From Pelagihabitans sp947500445 (lineage in GTDB: Bacteria; Bacteroidota; Bacteroidia; Flavobacteriales; Flavobacteriaceae): a stretch of 64,000 nt of DNA. A model generated the notes under the pieces. That model was given only the letters and a program-made list of their open reading frames with translations, was not told where the DNA came from and searched no databases. Below, piece after piece: positions 10,301 through 19,415 of this stretch. The stretch lies in the NCBI RefSeq assembly GCF_050589625.1, contig NZ_JBNGOP010000005.1, positions 186,001 through 250,000 on the forward strand, in the 5' to 3' direction. Within the stretch, counting starts at the first letter, position 1. The number at the start of each line of letters is the position of its first letter. A program made the position numbers and the translations under genes.

Positions 10301-12786
10301 GACCACCACAACCTTGGCGATACCGTGATGGTCAAGCCAACCAGACAGCCCTTACGGGGGGGTACTACAGTGCTATTTACCTGGCCAATGCACTCGCCGA
10401 TAAGTTGGGGGAAGCGTCTGCCCGATATGTAATCCTGGCGAACCAGGTTGCTGCCTTGCCAGATGGCACTGAGGTAAGCCCCTACAAAGCGATGCTCATG
10501 GCTCCTGCCAAAGTGATTGGCCAGGAATATCCTGCAATCAGCTCCAGACTGATCGATGCTGCTTGGCCAGCCTCTGCGTTTGAACGGGAAAAAATATGTG
10601 AACACCTCGTGGTGGCCTTGTCTGAAAATACCCAGGATCGTGACAGTGAAGCAAGAAATGTAATAGCGCTGCGACCATATGCAAAATGGGAACCATCCTT
10701 TGCGCCCTTACATCAGGACAAAAACCAACCCCTGACCATAAAAGAGGGCGGTACTTATTTGATCACCGGAGGTACCGGAGGTATGGGATTGGCTATTGCC
10801 AGGGTATTTGCCGAAGCAGCAAAGGTAAACCTTGTTTTGGTAAGCCGGGGAAAATTGCCGCCAGACAAGGCATGGGTAAAAGCAAGCAAAGAACACCCGG
10901 AACCTATACAAAGGGCACGGTTTGCCCAGTTGGTTCAATTGGAAGCGCAAGCGGCAAGCTTGGAAGTTATCAGCACCGATTTGGGAGACTTTGCGGCTAC
11001 AGAGACAGCCTTGCAAAAGTATGCCCGGGAGGACGTGAGGATAGACGGCTATGTACACGCCGCAGGTACCGACGGCGGTGGGGCGATGAGCCGCATAACA
11101 TCAGCTGGGGAGGAACCAGTCTGGCACGGCAAGGTAAATGGACTGCTCAACTTGCACCCCTACATCAAGCAACACCGCCCCGACTTTGTTTGGCTTTGTT
11201 CTTCGCTGAGCTCTTTTGCCGCCGGTGTTGGGCAAGTGGGGTACACCGCTGCCAACCTGTTCTTAGATGCCTATGCACATTGGGCGCAAACACAAGGCTT
11301 GCCAGTGTGTAGTATCAATTGGGATGCCTGGAAAGACACAGGGATGGCCGCCAGGGCTGTGCAACAGCTCAACGGCCTTACCGAAGTGCCGACTCAGGCC
11401 AAGGCTGTGCAGCACCCACTGTTGCAGTACTGGTACGAAGCGGGCAACGAAACCTATTTCATAGGCCATGCCAACCCTGAAAAACAGTGGCTGTTGGCAG
11501 GACACAAGGTACTCGGTGTCCCAACCTTGCCCGGCACCGCATATATAGACCTTTTATACACGGCACTCACTACCTTAAAACCCGGTCAGCCTGTATTGGT
11601 ACAGGAATTGTATTTGCTTGTGCCATTGACGGTCGTGGGCTTTAAACAGTTTACACTGAAGCTTACTCCACAAGGCACCGGATATCGATTTACCTTGTAC
11701 AGTGGCCCGGCTAACCAACAGGTAAGCCATGCCAGTGGCACTGTAGGGCATAGTCAAGTACTGCCTGAGTCAGCAGCGGATAACGTCAACCCGGAAAGCC
11801 TGGAAAAAACCGAGTTGAGCCAACTCAAATTTCAAGAGGGCCTGATCAGTTTCGACAAGCGGTGGGAAAACTTTGAGGAAGTCCGGTGTTCCGAGGAGGT
11901 AGGTTATACAAGTTTGCGCCTGCCAACTGATTATCTGGAGGACATCGGCCAATTGAGCCTGCACCCAGCCCTGCTAGATAGTGCCACGGGCTTTTTTGCC
12001 TTGGCCAACCGTAGTTTCGAGGGCGATGCGATGCTTCCTTTCATATTTCGCAACATACAAATCAAGGAAAAACTCCCAGCCTCTTTGCAAAGTTTTGCAT
12101 ACAAGCTTCCAGACAAAGAAAGCAACGAGGTTCGGGTACGTGTGGACATCCGTGACCTCAAAGGCCGCATGTTGCTGAGTGTTGAAGAGTACACGTTGCG
12201 GAAAGTACCTGCTGCGCAATTTACTGAGGGTGCAAATATGGACGATCAACAGGGGGCGATATCGATGGACATGTTGATTGCTGACGGAATCAGTGAGCAA
12301 GAGGCACCGGTGGCAATCCGGGCGCTTTTATCGATTCGGCAGCCTCAAATAGTGGTGGCTACTGCCAAACCAGGGCAGCGGATAAGGCTACAACAAGAAC
12401 GTTTGGAAAAGGCATTAGGGTATATGGCCATAGGGACAGCTTCCTCAGACGCATTGCATGGGCGACCGGAGTTAGCCGTGCCCTATACTGCCCCGGAAAC
12501 AGAGACCCAAAATACCCTGGCAAGTATATGGTCTGAGCTTTTAGGCATCGACAAGGTCGGCATACACGACGACCTTTTTGAATTGGGGGGGCACTCACTC
12601 CTTATGAGCCAAATCCGGTCGCGGGTAAAGGCTGCCTTTGAGGTAGATATACCGATGGGCGACTTGTTTGAAAACCCCAATATCGACGGCATGGCCACTG
12701 TGATCGATACTACCCGATGGGCAACAGGCCATGACGCGCATACAGCAGAAACTATTACTATCACCTACGAAGAAGGAGAAATATGA
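7306..12786 (+). CDS. Type I PKS module KS-AT-KR-DH-carrier (KR before DH)
   Basis: KS (5-425) is intact: TACSTS with C178, EAHGTGT with H314, and NIGHLN with H352. AT (about 525-870) is intact: GQGSQ, GHSIG with S624, and HAFHS with H723, the signature of malonyl-CoA rather than methylmalonyl-CoA. KR (structural half about 890-1080, catalytic half 1150-1340): GGTGGMG, SS and Y1313; neither an LDD motif nor a typing Trp is seen, so stereochemistry is not assigned. A dehydratase fold follows the KR (about 1370-1650): HKVLGVPTLP with H1400 is a complete first motif, and D1558 is present, but the usual Q/H four residues later is G1562. The carrier (S1764) has the NRPS-type LGGHSL motif rather than LDS. 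DH after KR is not the usual order. The C-terminal tail TYEEGEI is acidic, and the gene overlaps the next by ATGA. Confidence 0.95.
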   Translation: MTNGSEIAIIGMAGSFPGAGNLDAYWQNIIDGKEGIQRLTDEELRQRGVDAKVLKHPNFVKAAAALEGAAQFDARFFGYTPREAEQLGPQHRVFLQSAWHALDDANYIAEKFDGAIGIFAGGGLPTYLFQRFPSLGAGSGDTSDAYQMMIGNDKDFLATRAAYKLKTKGPAISVQTACSTSLVAVHMACQSLLSGECDMALAGGVSIDTSLNNGYYYEEGMIFSPDGHCRAFDEKAAGTVVGNGVGLVLLKPLEEAQEDGDLIHAVIKGSAVNNDGAQKAGYTAPSIEGQAAVISEALAIAEKEPLQIQYVEAHGTGTPMGDPIEVAALNKAYRTSQRKRIALGAVKPNIGHLNTASGIAGLLKTILALKHRQIPAVLHFERPNPAIHFDEGPFYVNTELKPWESNNDTRCAGVSSFGIGGTNAHLILEEAPSISSKSPQKQANHTGYLLPLSAKSPGSLSQYKERLIAFLKNNPDLPLNEVSYTLAHGRKHFEVRAGLVAGTVQEAIEKLAAPLTSSKAPVKPTGLSMMFSGQGSQRAGLGAGLYENQPGFRQLVGDLAAIANSHLDKDIASLLFPAPGQEGAANDLLQQTRYTQPALFVLEYALAQYWIGLGIVPNAMIGHSIGEYVAAAVAEVMSVEDAIRLVCIRGELMMGLPAGDMLAVPLGEGECRPYLSEQMDLAVVNAPESCVLAGPPEAIARVQAQLRQDGVESRALKTSHAFHSSMMEPVLEKFQKTVEEIKLESPKIKYISNLTGTWIKPGQATDPTYYVRHLRHTVRFAQGVSTLLESGIGALLEVGPGDTLQKLAKAQKNKGRQTSILHTLPVRDPKSEGHILEVIGQLWGLGFTPIWDQLPGGGQGRFCRLPGYAFDKQRYWLPANKVPQSLQEVDDEAARLPVQQWLNVPSWQQRPLPTGTVMNGEQVILFLSMGVEGHRALEQVLKTAGHQVITLLPTQAKVDKNGLLNAIDPDDPQAYADALNTLETHGLIPDMVVHAWQWGPPQPWRYRDGQANQTALTGGYYSAIYLANALADKLGEASARYVILANQVAALPDGTEVSPYKAMLMAPAKVIGQEYPAISSRLIDAAWPASAFEREKICEHLVVALSENTQDRDSEARNVIALRPYAKWEPSFAPLHQDKNQPLTIKEGGTYLITGGTGGMGLAIARVFAEAAKVNLVLVSRGKLPPDKAWVKASKEHPEPIQRARFAQLVQLEAQAASLEVISTDLGDFAATETALQKYAREDVRIDGYVHAAGTDGGGAMSRITSAGEEPVWHGKVNGLLNLHPYIKQHRPDFVWLCSSLSSFAAGVGQVGYTAANLFLDAYAHWAQTQGLPVCSINWDAWKDTGMAARAVQQLNGLTEVPTQAKAVQHPLLQYWYEAGNETYFIGHANPEKQWLLAGHKVLGVPTLPGTAYIDLLYTALTTLKPGQPVLVQELYLLVPLTVVGFKQFTLKLTPQGTGYRFTLYSGPANQQVSHASGTVGHSQVLPESAADNVNPESLEKTELSQLKFQEGLISFDKRWENFEEVRCSEEVGYTSLRLPTDYLEDIGQLSLHPALLDSATGFFALANRSFEGDAMLPFIFRNIQIKEKLPASLQSFAYKLPDKESNEVRVRVDIRDLKGRMLLSVEEYTLRKVPAAQFTEGANMDDQQGAISMDMLIADGISEQEAPVAIRALLSIRQPQIVVATAKPGQRIRLQQERLEKALGYMAIGTASSDALHGRPELAVPYTAPETETQNTLASIWSELLGIDKVGIHDDLFELGGHSLLMSQIRSRVKAAFEVDIPMGDLFENPNIDGMATVIDTTRWATGHDAHTAETITITYEEGEI

Positions 12787-12953
12787 AAAGCACGATCAAA
12801 CTGCTCACAAGCTTAAAAGATGCTGGCATCAAGCTTTGGGTTCAAGAAGGCAAGTTAAAATACCGTGCGCCCGAAGGGGCGATGGGGGCGGAACGTATCG
12901 CAATGCTCAAAGAACATAAACAGGCGATCATTGCTTTTTTGGCAAAAGCTGGA
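12783..12953 (+). other. TubC-type N-terminal docking domain
   Basis: The first 57 residues match the TubC_N pattern: helix LLTSLKDAGI, short strands, APEGAM, then helix KEHKQAIIAFLAKAG. In this family the domain binds the C-terminal peptide of the upstream subunit, here TYEEGEI of the PKS ending at 12786. Confidence 0.85.
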
Positions 12954-15900
12954 CAGCAAGTCCAATCTACCCTGGAAAAAGCAGATAGAAATCACCCTTT
13001 GCCACTTTCCACTGCCCAGCGGCGTATTTGGATAACAGAAAGGCTTAACGGCCCATCTGCGGTGCATAACATCATTGGGGCACTGCGAATGAAAGGCCCT
13101 CTGGACATTGATGTGCTTCAGCAAAGTATGGATGCCCTCATTGAGCGGCACGAAGCGCTTAGGGCTACATTCAGGCATGACCACGGCACCCCGGTTCAGG
13201 TGATACAGGCACCGTATTCATTGCCGCTACCAGTAGAAGACTTGCGAGAGGTACCAATCGATGACCGGGAAGCCAGGGCAGTCATGCGTGTTCAGGAAGA
13301 AGTACATACGGCATTTGACCTGGAAAAAGGGCCGCTGGTACGGGCCAGACTGCTACAGATGGCAGATGATGAGCATATCATGCCTATAGCCTTCCACCAC
13401 ATAGTGTTTGATGCTTGGTCGCAACGTGTTTTTACCAAAGAATTGGTACACATTTATGAAGGATTGCTGCTAGGCAAACAGGCAGCCCTGCCTGAAAAAC
13501 AATGGGACTACGCTGACTACCTGCATTGGCAAGCCCAGCCAGGCCAACAGCAACGGTCCGAAGAAGATATTAATTTTTGGCGTCAACACTTGAAAGCAGC
13601 ACCAGGCCTCACCAGACTCCCAACGGACTACCCAAGGCCTGCCGTACAGCGGTTTGAAGGAGCTACAGTGCATCATAAGATCGATGCAGTAATAACCGAT
13701 AAGCTAAGGGCGCTGGCCAAAGAAGAAGACATGACCATGTTTATGACGCTTTCTTTGGCTCTTTTTGTTCTCTTGCACCGGTATACCGGACAAGACGACC
13801 TGGTCATAGGCACGCCTGTGGCAGGCCGAGAACGCCAGGAATGGGAGACGATCGTTGGATACTTTGTAAACATGTTGCCCCTGAGGATGCAACTGGATGG
13901 GAACCCAACTATTCGAGCGGCACTAAAGCACTTCAAAAATAGTAGCTTACCGGCACTTGCTCATCAGGATACGCCATTTGACCAGATCATCGAAAATTTG
14001 GAAATCGACAAGGGGAAAGGTTACAATCCTTTGTTTCAGGTGGCTTTCACTTTTCAGAATTCATTGTTGATCGACTTCGAACTGCCAGACATGCAAGTCA
14101 CCTCGTTAGAAGTGGAGAGCCAGGCAGCCAAGTTTGACCTCAACCTATGGCTGGAGGAGTCGCCAGAAGGGCTTATAGGAAGGATGGATTACAACAAAGC
14201 CCTATTCAAAGAAAAAACAATTCGATCCCTACTCGCTTGTTTTGACAAGGTGCTTACGGTGATGGTAAATCAGCCCGAACAGACAGTTGGGCATATGGGC
14301 CTGCTCACCGATGGCCAAAAAGAGAACTTACTCCAAATAGGCTCCAATCATCGTGCCTATCCGGCTATCGCGGTTCACCAGCTCTTTGAAGAACAAGTCC
14401 AAAACCAACCCGAAGCCCTGGCATTGTTGTGTCAGGACAAAACCCTTACCTACCAGGCGCTCAACCAGGAAGCAAATAAACTGGCCCACCACTTGATCAC
14501 AGGTGAAGGGGTAAACAAAGGAGACCGGGTAGCATTACTACTAGGCAGGTCTTCTCATATGATTATCGGGATATTAGCTGTGCTCAAAGCTGGGGGGATT
14601 TATGTACCACTAGACCCAGCCCACCCCGAAGGGCGTATTCGGCATATCATAGAGGCTGTTGAGCCTGTTGCCATCCTCACACAGTCCGATTACATGTTTG
14701 ACCTGGGTTATTATGGTGGCAAAATCTATGTAGCTGATTTACAGCAGGCAACATTGACCGAAGAGGTAAGCAATCCTGCGATAGCGATAGAAAACGAAGA
14801 GGCTTGCTATATTATGTATACCTCTGGTTCTACGGGCACCCCCAAAGGCGTAGTGGCCACGCACAAAGGGGTTGCTCGATTGGTCAAGGAAACCGACTAT
14901 ATTCAAATCACCCACGAAGACCGGTTGTTGGGGTTGTCGAGTTATGCCTTTGATGGTGCTACTTTTGATATTTTTGGAGCATTGCTCAATGGTGCTGCAT
15001 TGGTACTGGCCACCCGCGAGGAAGCCCTAGAATTACCAGCGCTCATGGCAAAGATCAACCAGCAAAAAGTGTCGGTGATGTTTGTGACCACCGCACTATT
15101 CAACGCTATGGTAGAAAACCACCTGGATAGCCTTGCAGGAGTGCGCAAGATCTTGTTTGGAGGAGAACGGGTCAGCATAAAATCAGTAGGTAGGTATTTG
15201 AGCAAGCATGGTGCTGAAAAACTCATACATGTATATGGGCCCACCGAAAACACCACCTTTTCTACTTGGTACCCCATCAACGAAATAGACCCTAAAGGAG
15301 ACAATGTGCCCATCGGTAAACCAATAGGCAATGCCAGTGCTTATGTAGTAGACAAACAAGGGCAGCTGCAGTTGCCCGGTGTAGTAGGCGAGTTATGGGT
15401 AGGAGGCGAAGGGCTTGCTCAGGGCTATTGGCAAGATGCCGCCCAAACCGAGCGCAAATTTATAGATCACCCCTGGGAGGCAGGCAAAAAGCTATACCGT
15501 ACTGGTGACTTGGTGCGCGCCCTTCCTACCGACGATGTGGAGTTTATAGGCAGGGTAGACGATCAAGTCAAAATTAGAGGCTTTCGTATAGAGCCGGGCG
15601 AAATCACTGGTCAACTCCTGACGCACCCCGAGGTGCAACACGGGCTGGTGCTTACACACTTGCAAAATGGCTATAAAGTACTTGTGGGCTACTACGGTTC
15701 CAAAGAGGGGCTTGATAGCAAATCACTACAAACATACCTGCAAAAAAGGCTGCCTAGCTACATGGTACCCACTGCGCTTATTGGCATGCCGGAGCTGCCG
15801 TTGACGCCCAACGGTAAGGTAGACAAACGAGTGCTACCAAGCCCTGATGAGGTATTGGGACACGAAGAAAAGGAGCAGGAAGTACCACAAGGGGCCGTTG

Positions 15901-18900
15901 AAGAGCAAATAGCACGGTGCTTTGGCCAGGAATTGAATAAGGAAAACCTGAGCCGCCATGCTAACTTCTTCACTTTAGGAGGCGATTCTATCAGAGCCAT
16001 TCGGCTTGTTAGTGCCCTGAATGCCCTATTTGAAAAAAACATAGAGGTAAAAGATATTTTTGGTAACCCTACAGTTGCTGGCTTGGCAGCCTTTGTCAGT
16101 GCCACCAGCAACCCGGATACTCAACTGCTGCCGCTCGAAAAGGTGATAGCGGAAATAGACGACTGGAAAAATGAGGCATTACAAAATGATGACTTTAAGC
16201 AGTGGGTAGAGGGCACTGAAATAGAGGACTTCTACCCGATGAGCGCCATCCAAACGGGGATGCTCTATTATAGCTTTTTAAACAAAGGCACTTCAGTATA
16301 TCATGACCAAATCTTGCATGAGCTGGAGTTGGAAGGGTTGACAAGCAAGCACTTTGATCGGTGCTTTGCACTCTTGGTAGGGAAACATCAGATCCTGCGA
16401 ACCAGCTTCCACCTCGATGCGGCTAGTGAACCGATACAGGCTGTCCATAAGATGGGGAATGAACCACTTCCGATAACGCACTATGACTTGTCGGGGACGG
16501 ATGAAAGCGAGCAAAAGCAGCAGATAAGCCGATGGATGGAAGAAGATCGTCAAAATGGTTTTGAGGAGCAATTGAGGCAACAATACCAATGGAGGGCGGT
16601 ACTGTTTAAGCTCAGTGCCCACAAGTTTGTTGTTTTACGGTCCTTTCACCATGCGCTGCTAGATGGCTGGAGTGATGCTTCGTTTATGACAGAGCTGATA
16701 GTACTGTTACACACCAAGCCAGCAACTTTGCCCACCTCACTGTCTATGCTACAGTGTAGCTACAAGGACTACATCATCGACCAATGGAGGCATAAGCATG
16801 CGGAGGCTATAGGTGCTTTTTGGAAAAAGTATCTGCATGCGTACCAGCGGACTGCCTTGCCACTCAACCGGGTGTATATCCCTGGTAAACACCAGAAGAA
16901 AAAAGCACGACACATTGTGCTTGATGAAGCAGAAAAAAATGGTATAAGAGCCTTTGCCAGTGAAAATGGGCTGAGTTTGCGGCATGTTGGGCTAGGTATA
17001 TTACTACGGTTGCTACAGGTAACTACTGATAGTGCCGATATTACCCTGGGCACAATGTCGCACGGCCGCCCACAGCAAACAGATGGCGACCAGCTATTGG
17101 GATGCTTCCTCAATTCTGCTCCGTTTCGGCAGCAGGTAAATGCTACGCAGTCTCATGCATCACTACTGGCCGAAGTGAAGGAAAATGCCGACCAGCTTAG
17201 GGCTTATGACCGATATCCACTGACGAATATCGTAGCACAATTGGGCGAGGATGCGGCGGTCCAAAACCCCATATTCGACATCCTGTATATCTACCTTGAC
17301 TTTCACGTTTACGGTGACCTTTCTGCCAAAGGGCTTTCGCCCAGGGCCATGGTAGAGAATTTTACGCTATCAAATACACCATTCGATTTCTGCCTGTACA
17401 AAGAAGGAGAGGCCATGGCACTCTCAATAGCTTCGCTGGAAGGACTCTATACCGATGCTGAGCTCGTGCAGTTTGAAGGCTACCTGAAACGAATTATTCG
17501 ACAAATCATGATGGAGGCCAACCAGCCATTGCAGCAGTCGGAAGTGATTGGCAAAGAAGAAATGGATTTGATCTGCCAAGCCTCGCTTTCGCCGCTAAAG
17601 TTGCCCATGGTGAGCGATCAAGAGTTATTGACCACTGCCTTTGAGCACAAAGCTGCCGAGATACCTGATAGCACCGCATTGATATTTGAAGGGGAGCACT
17701 ATACGTACCGGGTACTCAACCAAAAAGCCAATCAAGTGGCGAGCTATCTGCGTCAGCAAATCGATATAGCGCCAGATACACTAGTAGCCTTGCTGATGCA
17801 TCGGTCGGCAGAACAACTCATCGCGCAGCTTGGGATCCTAAAAGCAGGTGCCGCTTATTTGCCTTTAGACACTGGCAACCCAACACGCAGGCACCAGGCT
17901 ATACTAGAAGAAGCGGTGGTAGCAAGCGTCATTACAGACGAACCTGACCACCGAGCTTCTATGGCACAATGGAACCCTATCGTATGGGATACTGGTATAT
18001 TTGACACCTGCCCTACCGATAACATTGTAACCAGCACTAAAGCATACCACTTGGCTTATGTCATTTATACTTCTGGTTCTACAGGTAAGCCCAAAGGCGT
18101 AATGATCGAGCATCGCAGCGCCCTCAACACGATCAATGACCATGCCCACCGGGCAGGCATCAACCATGAGGATAAGGTCTTGCACTACATGCCAGCTACT
18201 TTTGACCCCAGTGTGGCCATCGCGTTTATGGCACTCCGTAGTGGGGCTTGTCTGGTGATGCCTTCTACAGAAAGCCGCACCGACACCGCTGCGATCGAAC
18301 GTTTAGTGCAGGAAAACGAAGTGACTGTAACACCATTGCCGGCAGGGGTATTAGGGGCATTTGCCCTGGCCAAGACCCCTTCGCTAAGAGCAGTGTTTAG
18401 TGGTGGGGAGGCACCCAATGCGAAGGTCGTACAGAAACTGGCTGGCAGGAAGTATTTCAATGCCTACGGGCCTACTGAGTGCAGCATATGCGCTGTGATA
18501 TACAGCACAGACACACCGGAAAAACTGCCTGATCCGGTGCCGATAGGCCAGCCTGTGTCCAATATGGCGGCACACTTACTCAACCAGTGGTCGCAGCCCG
18601 TACCCTTTGGGGCAGAGGGAGAGATTTGCCTTGCGGGTCCCGGACTCGCCCGAGGGTACCTCAATCGCCCACGCCTTACCAAAGAGCGGTTTGCAGTGCT
18701 CCCAGAGACTGGCGAAAGACTGTACCATACTGGCGACCGTGGGCGCTTTTTGCCCGATGGTTCTATACTTTTTCTGGGTAGAAATGACCAACAGGTTAAG
18801 GTTAACGGATTTAGAATTGAAGTCGGAGAGGTCGAAAATGCCCTGTTGCAACACCCTGAAGTTGCAAATGCTGCTGTTTTGACCCATCAAAATAGTACCG

Positions 18901-19412
18901 CAAGTACCGTACTGGTGGCATTTTATGAACCCATCGCAGGCGCACAACTAGAGGAAAGTAGCTTACGCACCTACTTAGCTACCTTATTACCGCCCTACAT
19001 GCTGCCTGCTGCGATGTTGGCCAAAGCACAATTGCCCCTGAATGAAAACAGCAAGGTTGACCGCAAAGCACTGCAAATAGCCGCCAGTGGGGCACTGATA
19101 AGCAATAAGCCCTACGAGGCACCAGGTACTGATACTGAAAAACAATTAGCGGGCTTATGGCAACAGCTATTGGGCTGTGAGCAGATAGGCCTACACGATG
19201 ACTTTTTTGAGATTGGGGGCAATTCGATTACCGCAATGCAGCTAGTAGCCCATATCAAAGAGCAGAAGCAAGTCAACCTTGCCCTTAAAAGCTTCTATGA
19301 AGGCGCTACACTTTATAAGCTTGCCCGGTACATAGACGGGCTTTTGGTGCTTTCAGCAGCAGTATCCGCAGATACCCTCGGGGAGGAAGAAGTCGAACGG
19401 TTTGAGTTTTAA
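12783..19412 (+). CDS. NRPS: TubC-type docking, C-A-T (Ile/Val), C*-A-T (aromatic-like)
   Basis: A two-module synthetase of 2209 residues. Residues 1-57 match the N-terminal docking domain of the TubC family (LLTSLKDAGIKLWV ... APEGAM ... KQAIIAFL). C1 (72-510) takes the polyketide chain; its core is HHIVFDAWS, with Ala in place of Gly after the Asp. A1 (about 530-1015) reads DGFFLGVTFK, closest to isoleucine codes; valine is possible. T1 is LGGDSI (S1069). C* (1148-1590) belongs to a separate group: FYPMSAIQTGM and HHALLDGWS (H1289/H1290). A2 (about 1620-2100) reads DPATFGAICK; its AICK end resembles Phe/Tyr pockets, but Pro at the second position is unusual, and the A10 motif is NSK rather than NGK. 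T2 is GGNSI (S2148). The tail EEEVERFEF is acidic and aromatic. The AAGGAG before the ATG lies inside the preceding gene. Confidence 0.95.
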   Translation: MKSTIKLLTSLKDAGIKLWVQEGKLKYRAPEGAMGAERIAMLKEHKQAIIAFLAKAGQQVQSTLEKADRNHPLPLSTAQRRIWITERLNGPSAVHNIIGALRMKGPLDIDVLQQSMDALIERHEALRATFRHDHGTPVQVIQAPYSLPLPVEDLREVPIDDREARAVMRVQEEVHTAFDLEKGPLVRARLLQMADDEHIMPIAFHHIVFDAWSQRVFTKELVHIYEGLLLGKQAALPEKQWDYADYLHWQAQPGQQQRSEEDINFWRQHLKAAPGLTRLPTDYPRPAVQRFEGATVHHKIDAVITDKLRALAKEEDMTMFMTLSLALFVLLHRYTGQDDLVIGTPVAGRERQEWETIVGYFVNMLPLRMQLDGNPTIRAALKHFKNSSLPALAHQDTPFDQIIENLEIDKGKGYNPLFQVAFTFQNSLLIDFELPDMQVTSLEVESQAAKFDLNLWLEESPEGLIGRMDYNKALFKEKTIRSLLACFDKVLTVMVNQPEQTVGHMGLLTDGQKENLLQIGSNHRAYPAIAVHQLFEEQVQNQPEALALLCQDKTLTYQALNQEANKLAHHLITGEGVNKGDRVALLLGRSSHMIIGILAVLKAGGIYVPLDPAHPEGRIRHIIEAVEPVAILTQSDYMFDLGYYGGKIYVADLQQATLTEEVSNPAIAIENEEACYIMYTSGSTGTPKGVVATHKGVARLVKETDYIQITHEDRLLGLSSYAFDGATFDIFGALLNGAALVLATREEALELPALMAKINQQKVSVMFVTTALFNAMVENHLDSLAGVRKILFGGERVSIKSVGRYLSKHGAEKLIHVYGPTENTTFSTWYPINEIDPKGDNVPIGKPIGNASAYVVDKQGQLQLPGVVGELWVGGEGLAQGYWQDAAQTERKFIDHPWEAGKKLYRTGDLVRALPTDDVEFIGRVDDQVKIRGFRIEPGEITGQLLTHPEVQHGLVLTHLQNGYKVLVGYYGSKEGLDSKSLQTYLQKRLPSYMVPTALIGMPELPLTPNGKVDKRVLPSPDEVLGHEEKEQEVPQGAVEEQIARCFGQELNKENLSRHANFFTLGGDSIRAIRLVSALNALFEKNIEVKDIFGNPTVAGLAAFVSATSNPDTQLLPLEKVIAEIDDWKNEALQNDDFKQWVEGTEIEDFYPMSAIQTGMLYYSFLNKGTSVYHDQILHELELEGLTSKHFDRCFALLVGKHQILRTSFHLDAASEPIQAVHKMGNEPLPITHYDLSGTDESEQKQQISRWMEEDRQNGFEEQLRQQYQWRAVLFKLSAHKFVVLRSFHHALLDGWSDASFMTELIVLLHTKPATLPTSLSMLQCSYKDYIIDQWRHKHAEAIGAFWKKYLHAYQRTALPLNRVYIPGKHQKKKARHIVLDEAEKNGIRAFASENGLSLRHVGLGILLRLLQVTTDSADITLGTMSHGRPQQTDGDQLLGCFLNSAPFRQQVNATQSHASLLAEVKENADQLRAYDRYPLTNIVAQLGEDAAVQNPIFDILYIYLDFHVYGDLSAKGLSPRAMVENFTLSNTPFDFCLYKEGEAMALSIASLEGLYTDAELVQFEGYLKRIIRQIMMEANQPLQQSEVIGKEEMDLICQASLSPLKLPMVSDQELLTTAFEHKAAEIPDSTALIFEGEHYTYRVLNQKANQVASYLRQQIDIAPDTLVALLMHRSAEQLIAQLGILKAGAAYLPLDTGNPTRRHQAILEEAVVASVITDEPDHRASMAQWNPIVWDTGIFDTCPTDNIVTSTKAYHLAYVIYTSGSTGKPKGVMIEHRSALNTINDHAHRAGINHEDKVLHYMPATFDPSVAIAFMALRSGACLVMPSTESRTDTAAIERLVQENEVTVTPLPAGVLGAFALAKTPSLRAVFSGGEAPNAKVVQKLAGRKYFNAYGPTECSICAVIYSTDTPEKLPDPVPIGQPVSNMAAHLLNQWSQPVPFGAEGEICLAGPGLARGYLNRPRLTKERFAVLPETGERLYHTGDRGRFLPDGSILFLGRNDQQVKVNGFRIEVGEVENALLQHPEVANAAVLTHQNSTASTVLVAFYEPIAGAQLEESSLRTYLATLLPPYMLPAAMLAKAQLPLNENSKVDRKALQIAASGALISNKPYEAPGTDTEKQLAGLWQQLLGCEQIGLHDDFFEIGGNSITAMQLVAHIKEQKQVNLALKSFYEGATLYKLARYIDGLLVLSAAVSADTLGEEEVERFEF
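16218..17540 (+). other. C*-type condensation domain (copy 1)
   Basis: Group marks: a ~45-residue linker after the carrier, ED-x-YP-(M/I/L)-(S/A)-x-I entry, VYHDQ, FHHALLDGWSDAS and MSHGRPQQTDGDQLLGCFLNS. The carrier before it is LGGDSI. The donor is the Ile/Val unit and the acceptor the aromatic-like unit. Confidence 0.75.
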
Positions 19413-19415
19413 AAA

